DNA from: Marinobacter mobilis
GTDB lineage: Bacteria; Pseudomonadota; Gammaproteobacteria; Pseudomonadales; Oleiphilaceae
Direction of reading: 5' to 3'
Length of the DNA: 64,000 nt
Assembly (NCBI RefSeq): GCF_900106945.1
Contig: NZ_FNNE01000004.1
Coordinates: forward strand, 1-64,000
Of this stretch, positions 16,437-24,368 are shown in pieces. A program made the translations under genes and the position numbers. The notes beneath the pieces are model-generated. The model had not been told where the DNA came from. It searched no databases and saw only the letters and a program-made list of their open reading frames with translations. The stretch's first letter is position 1, and each line of letters opens with the position of its first letter.

Positions 16437-18158
16437 ATGGATTTCACGCTCATCCTCATTGCTGCCCTGATGCTGGTCATCAGCATCGTACTCAGCCCGC
16501 TGTCCAGCCGGCTGGGCATGCCGGTGCTGCTGATTTTCCTGATTGTGGGCATGATGATGGGCGAGGACGGTGCCGGCGGGATCCGCTTCGACAATTTCGA
16601 ATTGGCCTTCCTGGTCGGCAACCTGGCGCTGGCGGTCATCCTCCTTGACGGCGGTATGCGCACCCGGGCAGACACCTTCCGGGTTGGCCTCAAGCCCGCC
16701 CTGATGCTGGCCACGGTGGGGGTATTCATCACCGCCGCCGGGGCGGCCCTGATTGCTCATTGGGTATTCGACCTGCACTGGATGACCGCGTTCCTGCTGG
16801 GCGCGATCATTTCCTCCACCGACGCCGCTGCCGTGTTTTCATTGCTGCAGGGGCGCGGGCTGCACCTGAACGAACGGGTCAGCGCCACCCTGGAGATCGA
16901 GTCCGGCAGTAACGACCCGATGGCCATTTTCCTCACCATGATGCTGGTGACTATGGTGGAAACCCGTGAAGCCAGTGCCGGTTGGCAGGTGGCCTCGATC
17001 CTGGTTCAGCAATTCGGCATCGGCACGCTGATGGGCGTCGCCGGCGGCTACCTGGTGGTCGCGCTGGTCAACCGCATTCCGCTCACGCCGTCGCTGTATC
17101 CGTTACTGGTGGTTGCTTCCGGACTGGCCATCTTTGCCGCCACTAACGCCCTTCAGGGCAGCGGCTTTCTCGCGATATACCTGACCGGAGTGATGATCGG
17201 CAATCGCCATGTGCGAATGTTGCCGATGATCCTGCAGGTGCATGACGGCCTCGCCTGGTTGGCTCAGCTCTGCCTGTTCCTGATCCTGGGTCTGCTGGTG
17301 AACCCTTCCGAGCTGCTGCCGCTGACCGCCGGTGCCCTGTTGCTGGCCTCCACACTGATTTTTGTGATCCGCCCGCTCGCGGTGATCGGCACCCTGTGGC
17401 CATTCGGTTTCAACCGGCGCGAGCTCGGGTTCATCAGCTGGGTCGGTCTGCGGGGGGCAGTACCGATCGTGCTGGCCCTGTTCCCGGTGATGGCCAACCT
17501 GCCGGAGGCCCGGCTGCTGTTCCATATCGCCTTCTTCATCGTCCTGGTGTCGCTGCTGATCCAGGGCACCACCATGGCGCCACTGGCCCGTAAGCTGAAG
17601 CTGGAAGTACCCGCCGGCGATGATCCTTACCGGCGCATGCCACTGGATGTCAGCGCCGCCGGTGATCACGAACTGATGCTGTTTCCGTTGCGGGGAGAGC
17701 CCTGGCGCGACAGCCGGCCGCTGCAGCAGCTCAAGTTGCCGCCCAACACCGCCATTGCCGGGGTCTTCCGCGAGCGCTTGTGCCTGCAACCGGTGCCGGA
17801 GCTGATGGTCAGCACGGGCGATGTCATTGCCATTTTTGCGGTACCCGATCTGTTACCGGAACTCGGCAAGTCACTCAGTGGCCGGCAGCCGCCACGGCAT
17901 TTGGCAGAACGGGCCTTTTTCGGGGATTTCGTGCTCAATGGCGATGCCTTGCTCGGGGATGTGGAGCAGGTCTATGGCATCGAGTTTGATGAACTGCCCC
18001 CTGAACTGTCACTGGCCGACTGCTTTGCCCGGCGCACCCGGGGCCATCCGGTGGTGGGCGACAAGGTGCTGCTGGGACCGGTCACCCTGGTGGCGAGGGC
18101 AACCGATGTTGATCGGGTCACCATGGTGGGCCTGAAAATGACCGATCAAGAAACTTAA
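16437..18158 (+). CDS. nhaP2: K+/H+ antiporter, CPA1 family (NhaP2/CvrA-like)
   Basis: A 573-residue integral membrane antiporter. About 12 membrane segments occupy residues 1-385, with LDGGMRTR and the ion-binding region GSNDPMAIFL. The cytoplasmic C-terminus (about 400-570) has TrkA-C-like and CorC/HlyC-like regulatory domains, the layout of NhaP2/CvrA, which expel K+ for protons and help volume control at low osmolarity. The start at 16437 is preceded by GGAG. It lies 90 nt upstream of an L,D-transpeptidase gene in the same direction. Confidence 0.92.
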   Translation: MDFTLILIAALMLVISIVLSPLSSRLGMPVLLIFLIVGMMMGEDGAGGIRFDNFELAFLVGNLALAVILLDGGMRTRADTFRVGLKPALMLATVGVFITAAGAALIAHWVFDLHWMTAFLLGAIISSTDAAAVFSLLQGRGLHLNERVSATLEIESGSNDPMAIFLTMMLVTMVETREASAGWQVASILVQQFGIGTLMGVAGGYLVVALVNRIPLTPSLYPLLVVASGLAIFAATNALQGSGFLAIYLTGVMIGNRHVRMLPMILQVHDGLAWLAQLCLFLILGLLVNPSELLPLTAGALLLASTLIFVIRPLAVIGTLWPFGFNRRELGFISWVGLRGAVPIVLALFPVMANLPEARLLFHIAFFIVLVSLLIQGTTMAPLARKLKLEVPAGDDPYRRMPLDVSAAGDHELMLFPLRGEPWRDSRPLQQLKLPPNTAIAGVFRERLCLQPVPELMVSTGDVIAIFAVPDLLPELGKSLSGRQPPRHLAERAFFGDFVLNGDALLGDVEQVYGIEFDELPPELSLADCFARRTRGHPVVGDKVLLGPVTLVARATDVDRVTMVGLKMTDQET

Positions 18159-18247
18159 CATTTTGACGACACGACAATATTCGTTATGACGACTGTCTGT
18201 GCTATAAAAAGTTCCACTCCCTGATTAATGATTAGTAAGGATTGGTT

Positions 18248-18784
18248 TTGCGTCCGTACCACCTGCTGCTGTCTATCGCACTGCCGTTACTGCTGATTCT
18301 GGCCCCACAAGGACAGGCCTCGGAACTGGCACTGGCGACCACTACCATGGACGACATGCCGTCCATCAGTGAGGTTCTGGTGCGCAAGCAGGAACGCCGG
18401 CTCTACCTGATGGCCGGAGAAGATGTGATCCGCAGCTATCGCATTTCCCTGGGCGACAATCCCGTGGGCCACAAGCTTTACGAAGGCGACGAACGCACCC
18501 CGGAAGGCCGCTATACCCTGGACTGGCGCAACGCCAACAGCGACTTCTACAAGTCGATTCACATTTCCTACCCCAACACCCGAGACCGTGAGCTGGCCCG
18601 CGCCTGGGGTCTCGACCCCGGTGGCAGCATCATGATCCACGGTCTGCCCAATGAGGCCGGCGACTATGCCTTCGCCTACCGCGGCCTCGACTGGACGAAC
18701 GGCTGCATTGCGGTCAGCAACGACGAAATGGATGAAATCTGGCAACTGGTCGCCGACGGCACCCCCATCCAGATTGTGCCCTGA
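18248..18784 (+). CDS. L,D-transpeptidase (YkuD family)
   Basis: A 178-residue protein with an N-terminal signal peptide and a YkuD catalytic domain. The active-site block is IMIHGLPN followed by WTNGCIAVSN with the catalytic Cys. It should act in the periplasm on peptidoglycan stem peptides, forming 3-3 crosslinks or attaching lipoprotein. The start is not an ATG: TTG at 18248 is preferred because AAGGA (18237-18241) lies 6 nt upstream; another in-frame TTG is at 18242. A TATAAA box lies at 18203-18208. The Lpp-like lipoprotein gene follows 238 nt downstream, so it could be a substrate. Confidence 0.9.
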   Translation: MRPYHLLLSIALPLLLILAPQGQASELALATTTMDDMPSISEVLVRKQERRLYLMAGEDVIRSYRISLGDNPVGHKLYEGDERTPEGRYTLDWRNANSDFYKSIHISYPNTRDRELARAWGLDPGGSIMIHGLPNEAGDYAFAYRGLDWTNGCIAVSNDEMDEIWQLVADGTPIQIVP

Positions 18785-18849
18785 CGCCTTCAGCTCCTCA
18801 TGCATTCGTCATTTTTTGACGACTTCGCGGGTTAACATTTTTTAAGTTG

Positions 18850-18935
18850 TTGTCGAACCGTGAAAACTTTTGTCGATACTTAGTTAACATTATCGCTGAT
18901 TGTGTTTTAAACTAATTCACGATTCCGGTTGTCGA
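18850..18935 (+). repeat. Three direct TTGTCGA repeats upstream of the lipoprotein gene
   Basis: TTGTCGA occurs at 18850-18856, 18870-18876 and 18929-18935. The first two are spaced 20 bp apart and the third 59 bp further, close to whole helical turns. They flank the candidate promoter and may be regulator-binding sites. Related TTTTGACGAC strings occur at 18161-18170 and 18816-18825 (with extra Ts). Confidence 0.4.
18884..18913 (+). promoter_or_regulatory. Candidate sigma-70 promoter of the Lpp-like gene
   Basis: TTAACA (18884-18889) and TAAACT (18908-18913) are separated by 18 bp, with 5/6 and 4/6 matches to consensus. This would give a 5' UTR of about 100 nt before the ATG at 19023. Confidence 0.45.
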
Positions 18936-19022
18936 AGCCACCCGCGCACGAAATAACTGGATGTTGGCTAAAGAAGCTTCTGCTCCACAGGAAGTAAATC
19001 GACTCAATAAAGAGGATTTGAT

Positions 19023-19301
19023 ATGCGTAAGTTGACCATCGCTGGAATTGCCCTGGCCACTGCTATGACTGCTGGTTGTGCGTCCAACCAGGCTGCTATT
19101 GACGAAGCAAGTGCAAACGCTGCTTCCGCTGAGCAGACTGCCGGCAACGCAATGGAAACTGCTAACCAGGCTATCAGCGCTGCACGTTCTGCACAGCAGA
19201 CCGCTGAAGAAGCACTGGCCGCTGCACAGGCTGCTCAGCGTTCCGCTGACGAAGCCAACGAGCGCGCTCGTCGTATGCTGGAGCAAGCCAGCCAGAAGTA
19301 A
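19023..19301 (+). CDS. Lpp/OprI-like alanine-zipper outer membrane lipoprotein
   Basis: A 92-residue lipoprotein. Signal peptide with lipobox TAGC (Cys19), then an alpha-helical heptad region dominated by Ala (about residues 24-85) that should form a trimeric coiled coil. The C-terminus ends in Lys (EQASQK), the residue Lpp uses for covalent attachment to peptidoglycan. It is longer than E. coli Lpp and closer to the OprI/alanine-zipper group. A strong terminator follows directly, and the sequence upstream is AT-rich, as expected for a very highly expressed gene. Two YkuD-type transpeptidases are encoded within 5 kb. Confidence 0.92.
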   Translation: MRKLTIAGIALATAMTAGCASNQAAIDEASANAASAEQTAGNAMETANQAISAARSAQQTAEEALAAAQAAQRSADEANERARRMLEQASQK

Positions 19302-19320
19302 TGAGTCTTCTGACTTATGG

Positions 19321-19349
19321 AAAACCGGTCTCCGTGACCGGTTTTTTTT
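19321..19349 (+). terminator. Rho-independent terminator of the Lpp-like gene
   Basis: A 10-bp perfect stem AAAACCGGTC / GACCGGTTTT (19321-19330 and 19336-19345), loop TCCGT, then a run of T through 19349. It begins 20 nt after the stop codon. Confidence 0.92.
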
Positions 19350-19355
19350 CGTCGG

Positions 19356-20132
19356 TTATTCGGCGTCTTGGCCCGGTTTGCCCCCGGCCTTGCGGAACGC
19401 CTCCAGCAGATCCATTGGCAGCGGGAACACAATGGTCGACGTATTGTTGGTGCTCATATCCGCCAGAGTCTGCATGTAGCGAAGCTGCATCGCCCCCGAG
19501 TTGGTGGACATGATTTCCGCCGCCTCCACCAGTTTCTTCGACGCCTGCAGCTCCCCCTCTGCGTGGATGACCTTGGCACGCCGTTCCCTTTCCGCCTCAG
19601 CCTGACGGGCAATGGCCCGAATCATCGTTTCATTCAGGTCGACGTGCTTGATCTCAACATTGGCCACCTTGATCCCCCATTCCTCGGTCTGGGCGTCAAT
19701 AATCTCCTGCAGGTCAGAGTTTATCTTGTCCCGCTCCGCCAGCATTTCGTCGAGATCATGCTTGCCCAGCACCGAGCGCAAGGTGGTCTGGGCCAGCTGA
19801 CTGGTGGCGTTGGTAAAGTTTTCCACCCGAATGATTGCCCGTTCAGGGTCCACCACCCGGAAGTACAGTACCGCGTTGACCCGCACGGTGACGTTATCCC
19901 TGGAAATCACATCCTGACTGGGTACATCCATGGTAATGACCCGCAGATCCACCCTCACCAACTGCTGAATGCCAGGGATGATGATGATCAACCCTGGTCC
20001 CTTGACCCCCTGGAAGCGGCCAAGGAAGAACACTACGCCACGCTCGTATTCCGGCAGGATCCTGATTGCCGAACCAATGATCAACACCAGCACCACAGTG
20101 GGTGCCACATAGGGAATCAGATCACCAATCAT
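19356..20132 (-). CDS. Slipin (SPFH/stomatin family membrane protein)
   Basis: A 258-residue protein with an N-terminal membrane segment (about residues 7-25) followed by an SPFH domain: [16 protein letters not shown], then [10 protein letters not shown], then [17 protein letters not shown]. The helical, charged segment after 170 ([19 protein letters not shown]) mediates oligomerisation. Slipins form membrane scaffolds with NfeD partners and associate with quality control of membrane proteins. The nfeD-type protease gene lies 23 nt upstream in the same direction, the usual operon order. Confidence 0.93.
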   Translation of the reverse strand: MIGDLIPYVAPTVVLVLIIGSAIRILPEYERGVVFFLGRFQGVKGPGLIIIIPGIQQLVRVDLRVITMDVPSQDVISRDNVTVRVNAVLYFRVVDPERAIIRVENFTNATSQLAQTTLRSVLGKHDLDEMLAERDKINSDLQEIIDAQTEEWGIKVANVEIKHVDLNETMIRAIARQAEAERERRAKVIHAEGELQASKKLVEAAEIMSTNSGAMQLRYMQTLADMSTNNTSTIVFPLPMDLLEAFRKAGGKPGQDAE

Positions 20133-20155
20133 ATTACCTCCTTCCCTTGCTCGAT

Positions 20156-21613
20156 TTAGTCGTCCCCGTTGTCACCTTGGGGCACCGCACGGACCCGAAC
20201 GGTGAGACCTTCAACCGCCAGCACTTGCAGCACTTCACCCGCATGAATTGGCGTGGCGCTGACCGCGTTCCAGCGCTCCCCACTGAGCCGGACATGACCA
20301 CGGTACTCGCCTTCGGAATCATGAAACCGGTCCAGCGCCTCGGCCTTCTCAAACCCCATCTGCTCCCGGCCGCTGACCGGATGATGTCGCCGCAGGCTCA
20401 TCAGCCGCAGCACGGTCCACAGAATGAAGCCTGCAGCCACCAGCGCAATGCCACCGATGGTCGGTATCGATATATCACTGTGACTGCCGTCCATCAGGAT
20501 GATCGAGCCGGTCACGAAGGCGATAATGCCGCCGATACCGAGTATGCCAAAGCTGGGCATGAACGCCTCGCCGACAATAAAGGCCAGCCCCAGCAGGATC
20601 AGCGCCAGCCCGGCATAGTTGACGGACAGCACCTGGAAGGCGAATAACGCCAGGATCAGACAGATAGCGCCAATCACGCCCGGCACGATGGCGCCGGGGT
20701 TGGACAGCTCGAAGATGATGCCGTAGAAACCGATGATCATCAGGAAGTAGGCCACGTTAGGGTCGGTGATCACCGCCAGCAGGCGAGTACGCCAGTCCGC
20801 TTCCAGGTGCACCAGTTCCAGGTCTTGGGTCTGCAGCGTGCGGTCCCCGGAGGCCAGACGCACCACATGACCGTCCAGCTGGGCCAGCAGGTTCTGCAGG
20901 TTACTTGCCACCAGATCAATGACATTCTGCTCCAGCGCCTGCTCCGCGCCCAGGTTCACCGCCTCCCGCACGGCCTCTTCGGCCCAGTCGGCGTTACGGC
21001 CGTGGCGGTCGGCAAGACCGCGGATATAACTGACCGCGTCCTCCAACACCTTGCGCTCCATAGCAGTGCCGCCCCGGCGCTTGCTGTCCTCTGCGGCGGT
21101 ATCATCGGAGGCGGAATCGGATTCGGCGTCAGGCTCAGGTTCCGGCTCGCTGGACCCTGGCAATCCGCCCATCTGTACCGGTGTCGCCGAGCCCAAATGG
21201 GTTGCGGGCGCCATAGCGGCGACGTGACTGCCGTAAAGGATATAGGTGCCGGCACTGGCGGCACGGGCCCCTTCCGGCGCGACATAGGAGATGACAGGAA
21301 CGTCAGCGGCGAGGATCGCCTTGATGATGGTACGCATGGACTCCATCAGGCCGCCCGGGGTATCGATCTGCAGCACCAGCAGCTCGGCACCCTGCTCTTC
21401 AGCGCTGCGAATGCCTCGCACCACGTAGTCCATGGTGGCGGGCCCGATGGCGCCATCGATGGTCAGCACCAGGCCAGAACGGCCCTCAGCCCCGGCATCC
21501 CGGATCGTGCTGCCAAAGGCAAGCAGCAGCAGAGCAATGACAGGCAACAGGAGGGCGAAGCCGCGTCGGTAAAGGCGGGAACGGATGGATAGTCTGGGTT
21601 CGGTAACCAACAT
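20156..21613 (-). CDS. NfeD family membrane-bound ClpP-class serine protease
   Basis: A 485-residue protein. Signal/TM at about residues 15-35, then a ClpP-like domain with catalytic Ser in [10 protein letters not shown] and candidate Lys in [11 protein letters not shown]. Several membrane segments follow (about 260-400) and a C-terminal NfeD OB-fold ([18 protein letters not shown]) ends the protein. The spacer between protease motifs is acidic (repeated Glu, Pro, Asp, Ser near 165-185). The start at 21613 is chosen because GGGGAG lies just upstream; a TTG 6 codons earlier would bury that ribosome site. It probably cleaves stomatin-like partners, here the slipin encoded next. Confidence 0.92.
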   Translation of the reverse strand: MLVTEPRLSIRSRLYRRGFALLLPVIALLLLAFGSTIRDAGAEGRSGLVLTIDGAIGPATMDYVVRGIRSAEEQGAELLVLQIDTPGGLMESMRTIIKAILAADVPVISYVAPEGARAASAGTYILYGSHVAAMAPATHLGSATPVQMGGLPGSSEPEPEPDAESDSASDDTAAEDSKRRGGTAMERKVLEDAVSYIRGLADRHGRNADWAEEAVREAVNLGAEQALEQNVIDLVASNLQNLLAQLDGHVVRLASGDRTLQTQDLELVHLEADWRTRLLAVITDPNVAYFLMIIGFYGIIFELSNPGAIVPGVIGAICLILALFAFQVLSVNYAGLALILLGLAFIVGEAFMPSFGILGIGGIIAFVTGSIILMDGSHSDISIPTIGGIALVAAGFILWTVLRLMSLRRHHPVSGREQMGFEKAEALDRFHDSEGEYRGHVRLSGERWNAVSATPIHAGEVLQVLAVEGLTVRVRAVPQGDNGDD

Positions 21614-21670
21614 GCCGTCTCCCCGGATCAAGTCCTGGTGAGCCCAGCCGTGGCGTTATGGCGTGGCCCG

Positions 21671-22423
21671 CTAGAACAGGCGGGCAAGCACGCCCACGGG
21701 CAACCGCTTGAGCACAAACCCCAGCGGCGTCCATGGCCAGCCCGGCACGTAGAGCTCAGGCTTTTCAGATTCGATGGCCTTGACCATGGCTGCACAGCCG
21801 GTCCGGGCATCGACGATAAACGGTGTGTTCTTCACTTTTTCATTGATCGCAGTACGAATATAGCCCGGATACAGGGTCGTCACCCGTATCGGTGAGCGTT
21901 TTTTCGCCAATTCCACCCGCAATCCTTCCGACAGTGCCGCCAGCCCCGCCTTGGTGGCCGCATACGTGGTCACATTGCCCGGCATACCCCGTACCGCGGT
22001 CACGGAGGAAACCACCACCAAGTGGCCCTTGTTCTGGGCCCGGAAAATTTCCATGGCGGCTTCCATCTGCGCCAGTGCCGCCACAAAATTGGTTTCTGCG
22101 GTCTGCAGGTTAGCCCGGAACTTGCCGGCTCCCAGAGGCTGCCCCTTTCCGATACCTGCGTTCACAATGATGCGGTCCAGCTGGCCAAAGTCGTCACGGA
22201 AGGCTTGGAACACCTCAAACACCTGGTCGTGATTGTTGACGTCCAGGGCCCGCACTTTCACGGTAAGACCCGGATGACTGCCCTCAAGTTCCTCACGCAG
22301 TTGCTCCAGCCGCTCGGTGCGGCGGGCACACAGCGCCAGATTGCAGCCACGGTTGGCAAATTCCCGTGCCATACCTTCGCCGAGGCCAGAGCTGGCGCCG
22401 GTAATAAGAACTGTCTGAGTCAT
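21671..22423 (-). CDS. SDR family oxidoreductase
   Basis: A 250-residue classical short-chain dehydrogenase. Cofactor motif TGASSGLGEG at 8-17, NAG motif (VNAGIGKG), catalytic Ser in VVSSVTAV and YxxxK in YAATKAG. The C-terminal portion PWTPLGFVLKRLPVG may contact membrane, as in DltE/short fatty-acid-acting SDRs. The substrate is unknown. It sits between the nfeD gene and an L,D-transpeptidase gene, all leftward. Confidence 0.9.
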   Translation of the reverse strand: MTQTVLITGASSGLGEGMAREFANRGCNLALCARRTERLEQLREELEGSHPGLTVKVRALDVNNHDQVFEVFQAFRDDFGQLDRIIVNAGIGKGQPLGAGKFRANLQTAETNFVAALAQMEAAMEIFRAQNKGHLVVVSSVTAVRGMPGNVTTYAATKAGLAALSEGLRVELAKKRSPIRVTTLYPGYIRTAINEKVKNTPFIVDARTGCAAMVKAIESEKPELYVPGWPWTPLGFVLKRLPVGVLARLF

Positions 22424-22447
22424 GGGTCTTCCTCGTCTGCGCCCGGA

Positions 22448-23518
22448 TCAGAACCAGAGCTGCAGGAAATGATTGTTTTCGCCGGAGTTGGCACTGGCAT
22501 CGGCTTCGCCCCCATCGGCGGCGACCTGGGCCAGCTGTTCTCCGATCATGCGCGGAATCCCATCCGCCTGATCAACCGCCAGCTCTACCGCCTGCCGCTG
22601 GATCTCCACCCCGGGAAGCTCCTCCCGCAATTGCTCCAGACGGGCCGACACCTGCTGCCACAGGGCATTGCGATCACTGTCGGTATAGTCTTCTTCGGAG
22701 CGGTGCACTTCCAGCCAGACTTCACGACCGTTCAGACCCACCTTGACCGGCTGATTGACCACCTGAACCGATGTGCCCTTGGCGACCGAAAACGCCAGCC
22801 CGGCAATGTCCTCGTTGTACATACGGAAACAGCCGTGACTGACCTGCATGCCAACCCCAAAGCCCTTGTTGGTGCCATGAATCAGATAACCGGCCTCGCT
22901 CAGGGCCAGGGCGTGGGTCCCCAGCGGGTTGTCCGGCCCCGGGGGAATCATCCGGGGCAGGTAGTCACCACTGGCGGCGTATTCGGCGCGGATGCTCGCC
23001 GGAGGGTACCAGGCGGGCGATTCCAGGCGCATGGTGACTTTGGCATCGGTCAGCGGCGACGGGTTGTCATCCGTGCCCACCCCCACCGGATAGACCTCAA
23101 CACCTCCGTCGCGGAAGTAATACAACCGGTATTCCGCCAAGTTGACGACAATGCCCTCGCGCCGGGTTTCCGGCATCACGTAGTGACGGGGCAGGGTGAT
23201 CAGCGTGCCGTCCCCCGGTAACCAGGGATCGATGCCAGGATTGGCCTTGACCAGTTCCAGGTAGCCCAGACTCAGCCGGCTTCCCAGCTGGGCGAAGGTA
23301 TCCTCGTAACGGGTATGGAAAACGGACAGGTCACCGGCCAGGTCACCGTTCAGCGGTAACAGCGGAACCCGGGCCCCACGATCGCCTTCCGTTTCCTCCG
23401 CGGCCACCGGCGGCAACTCCGGCTCAGCGCCGGCAAAACCCACCATTGATGTCATCAGAAGGGCACTGGCAGCCAGCCAGCGCCAGCCCGTCACCCGGTT
23501 GTTCACATTCATCATCAT
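22448..23518 (-). CDS. L,D-transpeptidase with LysM-like domain (ErfK/YbiS/YcfS type)
   Basis: A 356-residue periplasmic protein. Signal peptide about residues 13-31, a LysM-like peptidoglycan-binding stretch around 65-105 (FAQLGSRLSLGYLELVKANPG), then a YkuD domain with HGTNKG and catalytic Cys in VSHGCFRMYN. The C-terminal tail is acidic. E. coli homologs with this layout attach Braun lipoprotein to peptidoglycan. An Lpp-like gene with C-terminal Lys lies 3 kb away, so this enzyme is a good candidate for that reaction. Three consecutive ATG codons occur at the start. Confidence 0.92.
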   Translation of the reverse strand: MMMNVNNRVTGWRWLAASALLMTSMVGFAGAEPELPPVAAEETEGDRGARVPLLPLNGDLAGDLSVFHTRYEDTFAQLGSRLSLGYLELVKANPGIDPWLPGDGTLITLPRHYVMPETRREGIVVNLAEYRLYYFRDGGVEVYPVGVGTDDNPSPLTDAKVTMRLESPAWYPPASIRAEYAASGDYLPRMIPPGPDNPLGTHALALSEAGYLIHGTNKGFGVGMQVSHGCFRMYNEDIAGLAFSVAKGTSVQVVNQPVKVGLNGREVWLEVHRSEEDYTDSDRNALWQQVSARLEQLREELPGVEIQRQAVELAVDQADGIPRMIGEQLAQVAADGGEADASANSGENNHFLQLWF

Positions 23519-23575
23519 TCATCCAGCGCGCATCGCGCTACTCACTCTTGCAAACCGGGACACACATATCCCCAC

Positions 23576-24145
23576 TCAGGCCGCAGCCCACACAGTCCAA
23601 AGGGTCACCACCGCCAAAATCATAAACAAGACACTGGCGCCCACCCTGGCGGTTGCCATGGGCATGCGATCCATCAACCATTTACCCGCCATGATAACCG
23701 GCACATTGGCTGCTAGCATACCAACCGTTGTACCGACAATCACCCAGAAGGTATCGCTGAACCGGGCTGCCAGGACCACGGTGGCAATCTGGGTCTTGTC
23801 GCCAATTTCCGCCAGGAAGAACAGGATCGTGGTTGCGGCAAACGCTCCCAGCCCCAGAAATCCTGACTCATCGCTGTCATCCTTGTCGGGTATCAGCAAC
23901 CACAGCCCGATGGCAATAAAGCTGCCCGCCAGCAACCACGGTAGCCAGGCTTCGGGAATCCATGCAGCAATCCACGCACCCAGCCAGGCCGACAGCGCGT
24001 GGTTGACCAGGGTCGCCAGCAGAATACCGAGAATAATCGGGGTACGCTGAGTAAAACGGCTGATCAGGAATAGGGATAACAGCTGGGTCTTGTCACCGAT
24101 CTCGGCGATAAATACGGCAACAGAAGAAGCAAGAAAAGCGTCCAT
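23576..24145 (-). CDS. GDT1/TMEM165 (UPF0016) family Mn2+ exporter
   Basis: A 189-residue membrane protein made of two similar halves, each with the hallmark E-x-G-D-K-T motif (AEIGDKTQLL near residue 14 and AEIGDKTQIA near 110). Six or seven membrane helices. Family members export Mn2+ or Ca2+ in exchange for protons. The start at 24145 has GGAG 8 nt upstream; the frame open to 24277 is riboswitch RNA, not protein. The yybP-ykoY-like manganese riboswitch in its leader supports a Mn2+ export role. Confidence 0.93.
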   Translation of the reverse strand: MDAFLASSVAVFIAEIGDKTQLLSLFLISRFTQRTPIILGILLATLVNHALSAWLGAWIAAWIPEAWLPWLLAGSFIAIGLWLLIPDKDDSDESGFLGLGAFAATTILFFLAEIGDKTQIATVVLAARFSDTFWVIVGTTVGMLAANVPVIMAGKWLMDRMPMATARVGASVLFMILAVVTLWTVWAAA

Positions 24146-24177
24146 CAAGGGATCTCCGGGGCAGATTTTTGACATGA

Positions 24178-24215
24178 GACAGTGCCATCCTCCGCCCCTG
24201 GGAGATGGTACTGTC
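24178..24215 (-). promoter_or_regulatory. Expression-platform hairpin of the Mn2+ riboswitch
   Basis: Minus-strand GACAGTACCATC (24204-24215) pairs with GATGGCACTGTC (24178-24189) with one A/C mismatch. It overlaps the likely 3' strand of the aptamer closing stem, so the two folds could exclude each other. No T run follows and the ribosome site is about 20 nt downstream, so whether it acts on transcription or translation is not clear. Confidence 0.6.
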
Positions 24216-24335
24216 CCAGGTCTTGCCAATCTCCGCCATGAGCGGAAGGACGTGATGGCCATGGAGTTGAGCTCCAAGTGTGTTGACCACCACCCATCAG
24301 CGAGCGCTGATGGAGGCTACTCCCCCGAGAGTGGC
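24205..24335 (-). ncRNA. yybP-ykoY manganese riboswitch
   Basis: On the minus strand the leader of the UPF0016 gene carries the conserved yybP-ykoY elements in order: GGGGAGTAGCC (about 24315-24325), a stem-loop CATCAGCGCTCGCTGATG, then GTCAACA (24281-24287), a variable stem, and GGCAAGACC (24220-24228). These match the two loops that form the Mn2+ site in this riboswitch class. The exact ends are approximate. The downstream gene belongs to a family commonly controlled by this riboswitch. Confidence 0.87.
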
Positions 24336-24368
24336 GCCAGTATACTCGCAACCCGCCCGTTTCGACAA

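Noticed and set aside
24146..24277. N-terminal extension of the Mn2+ exporter reading frame
   Set aside because: This part is occupied by the riboswitch aptamer and hairpin; the good ribosome site lies before 24145.
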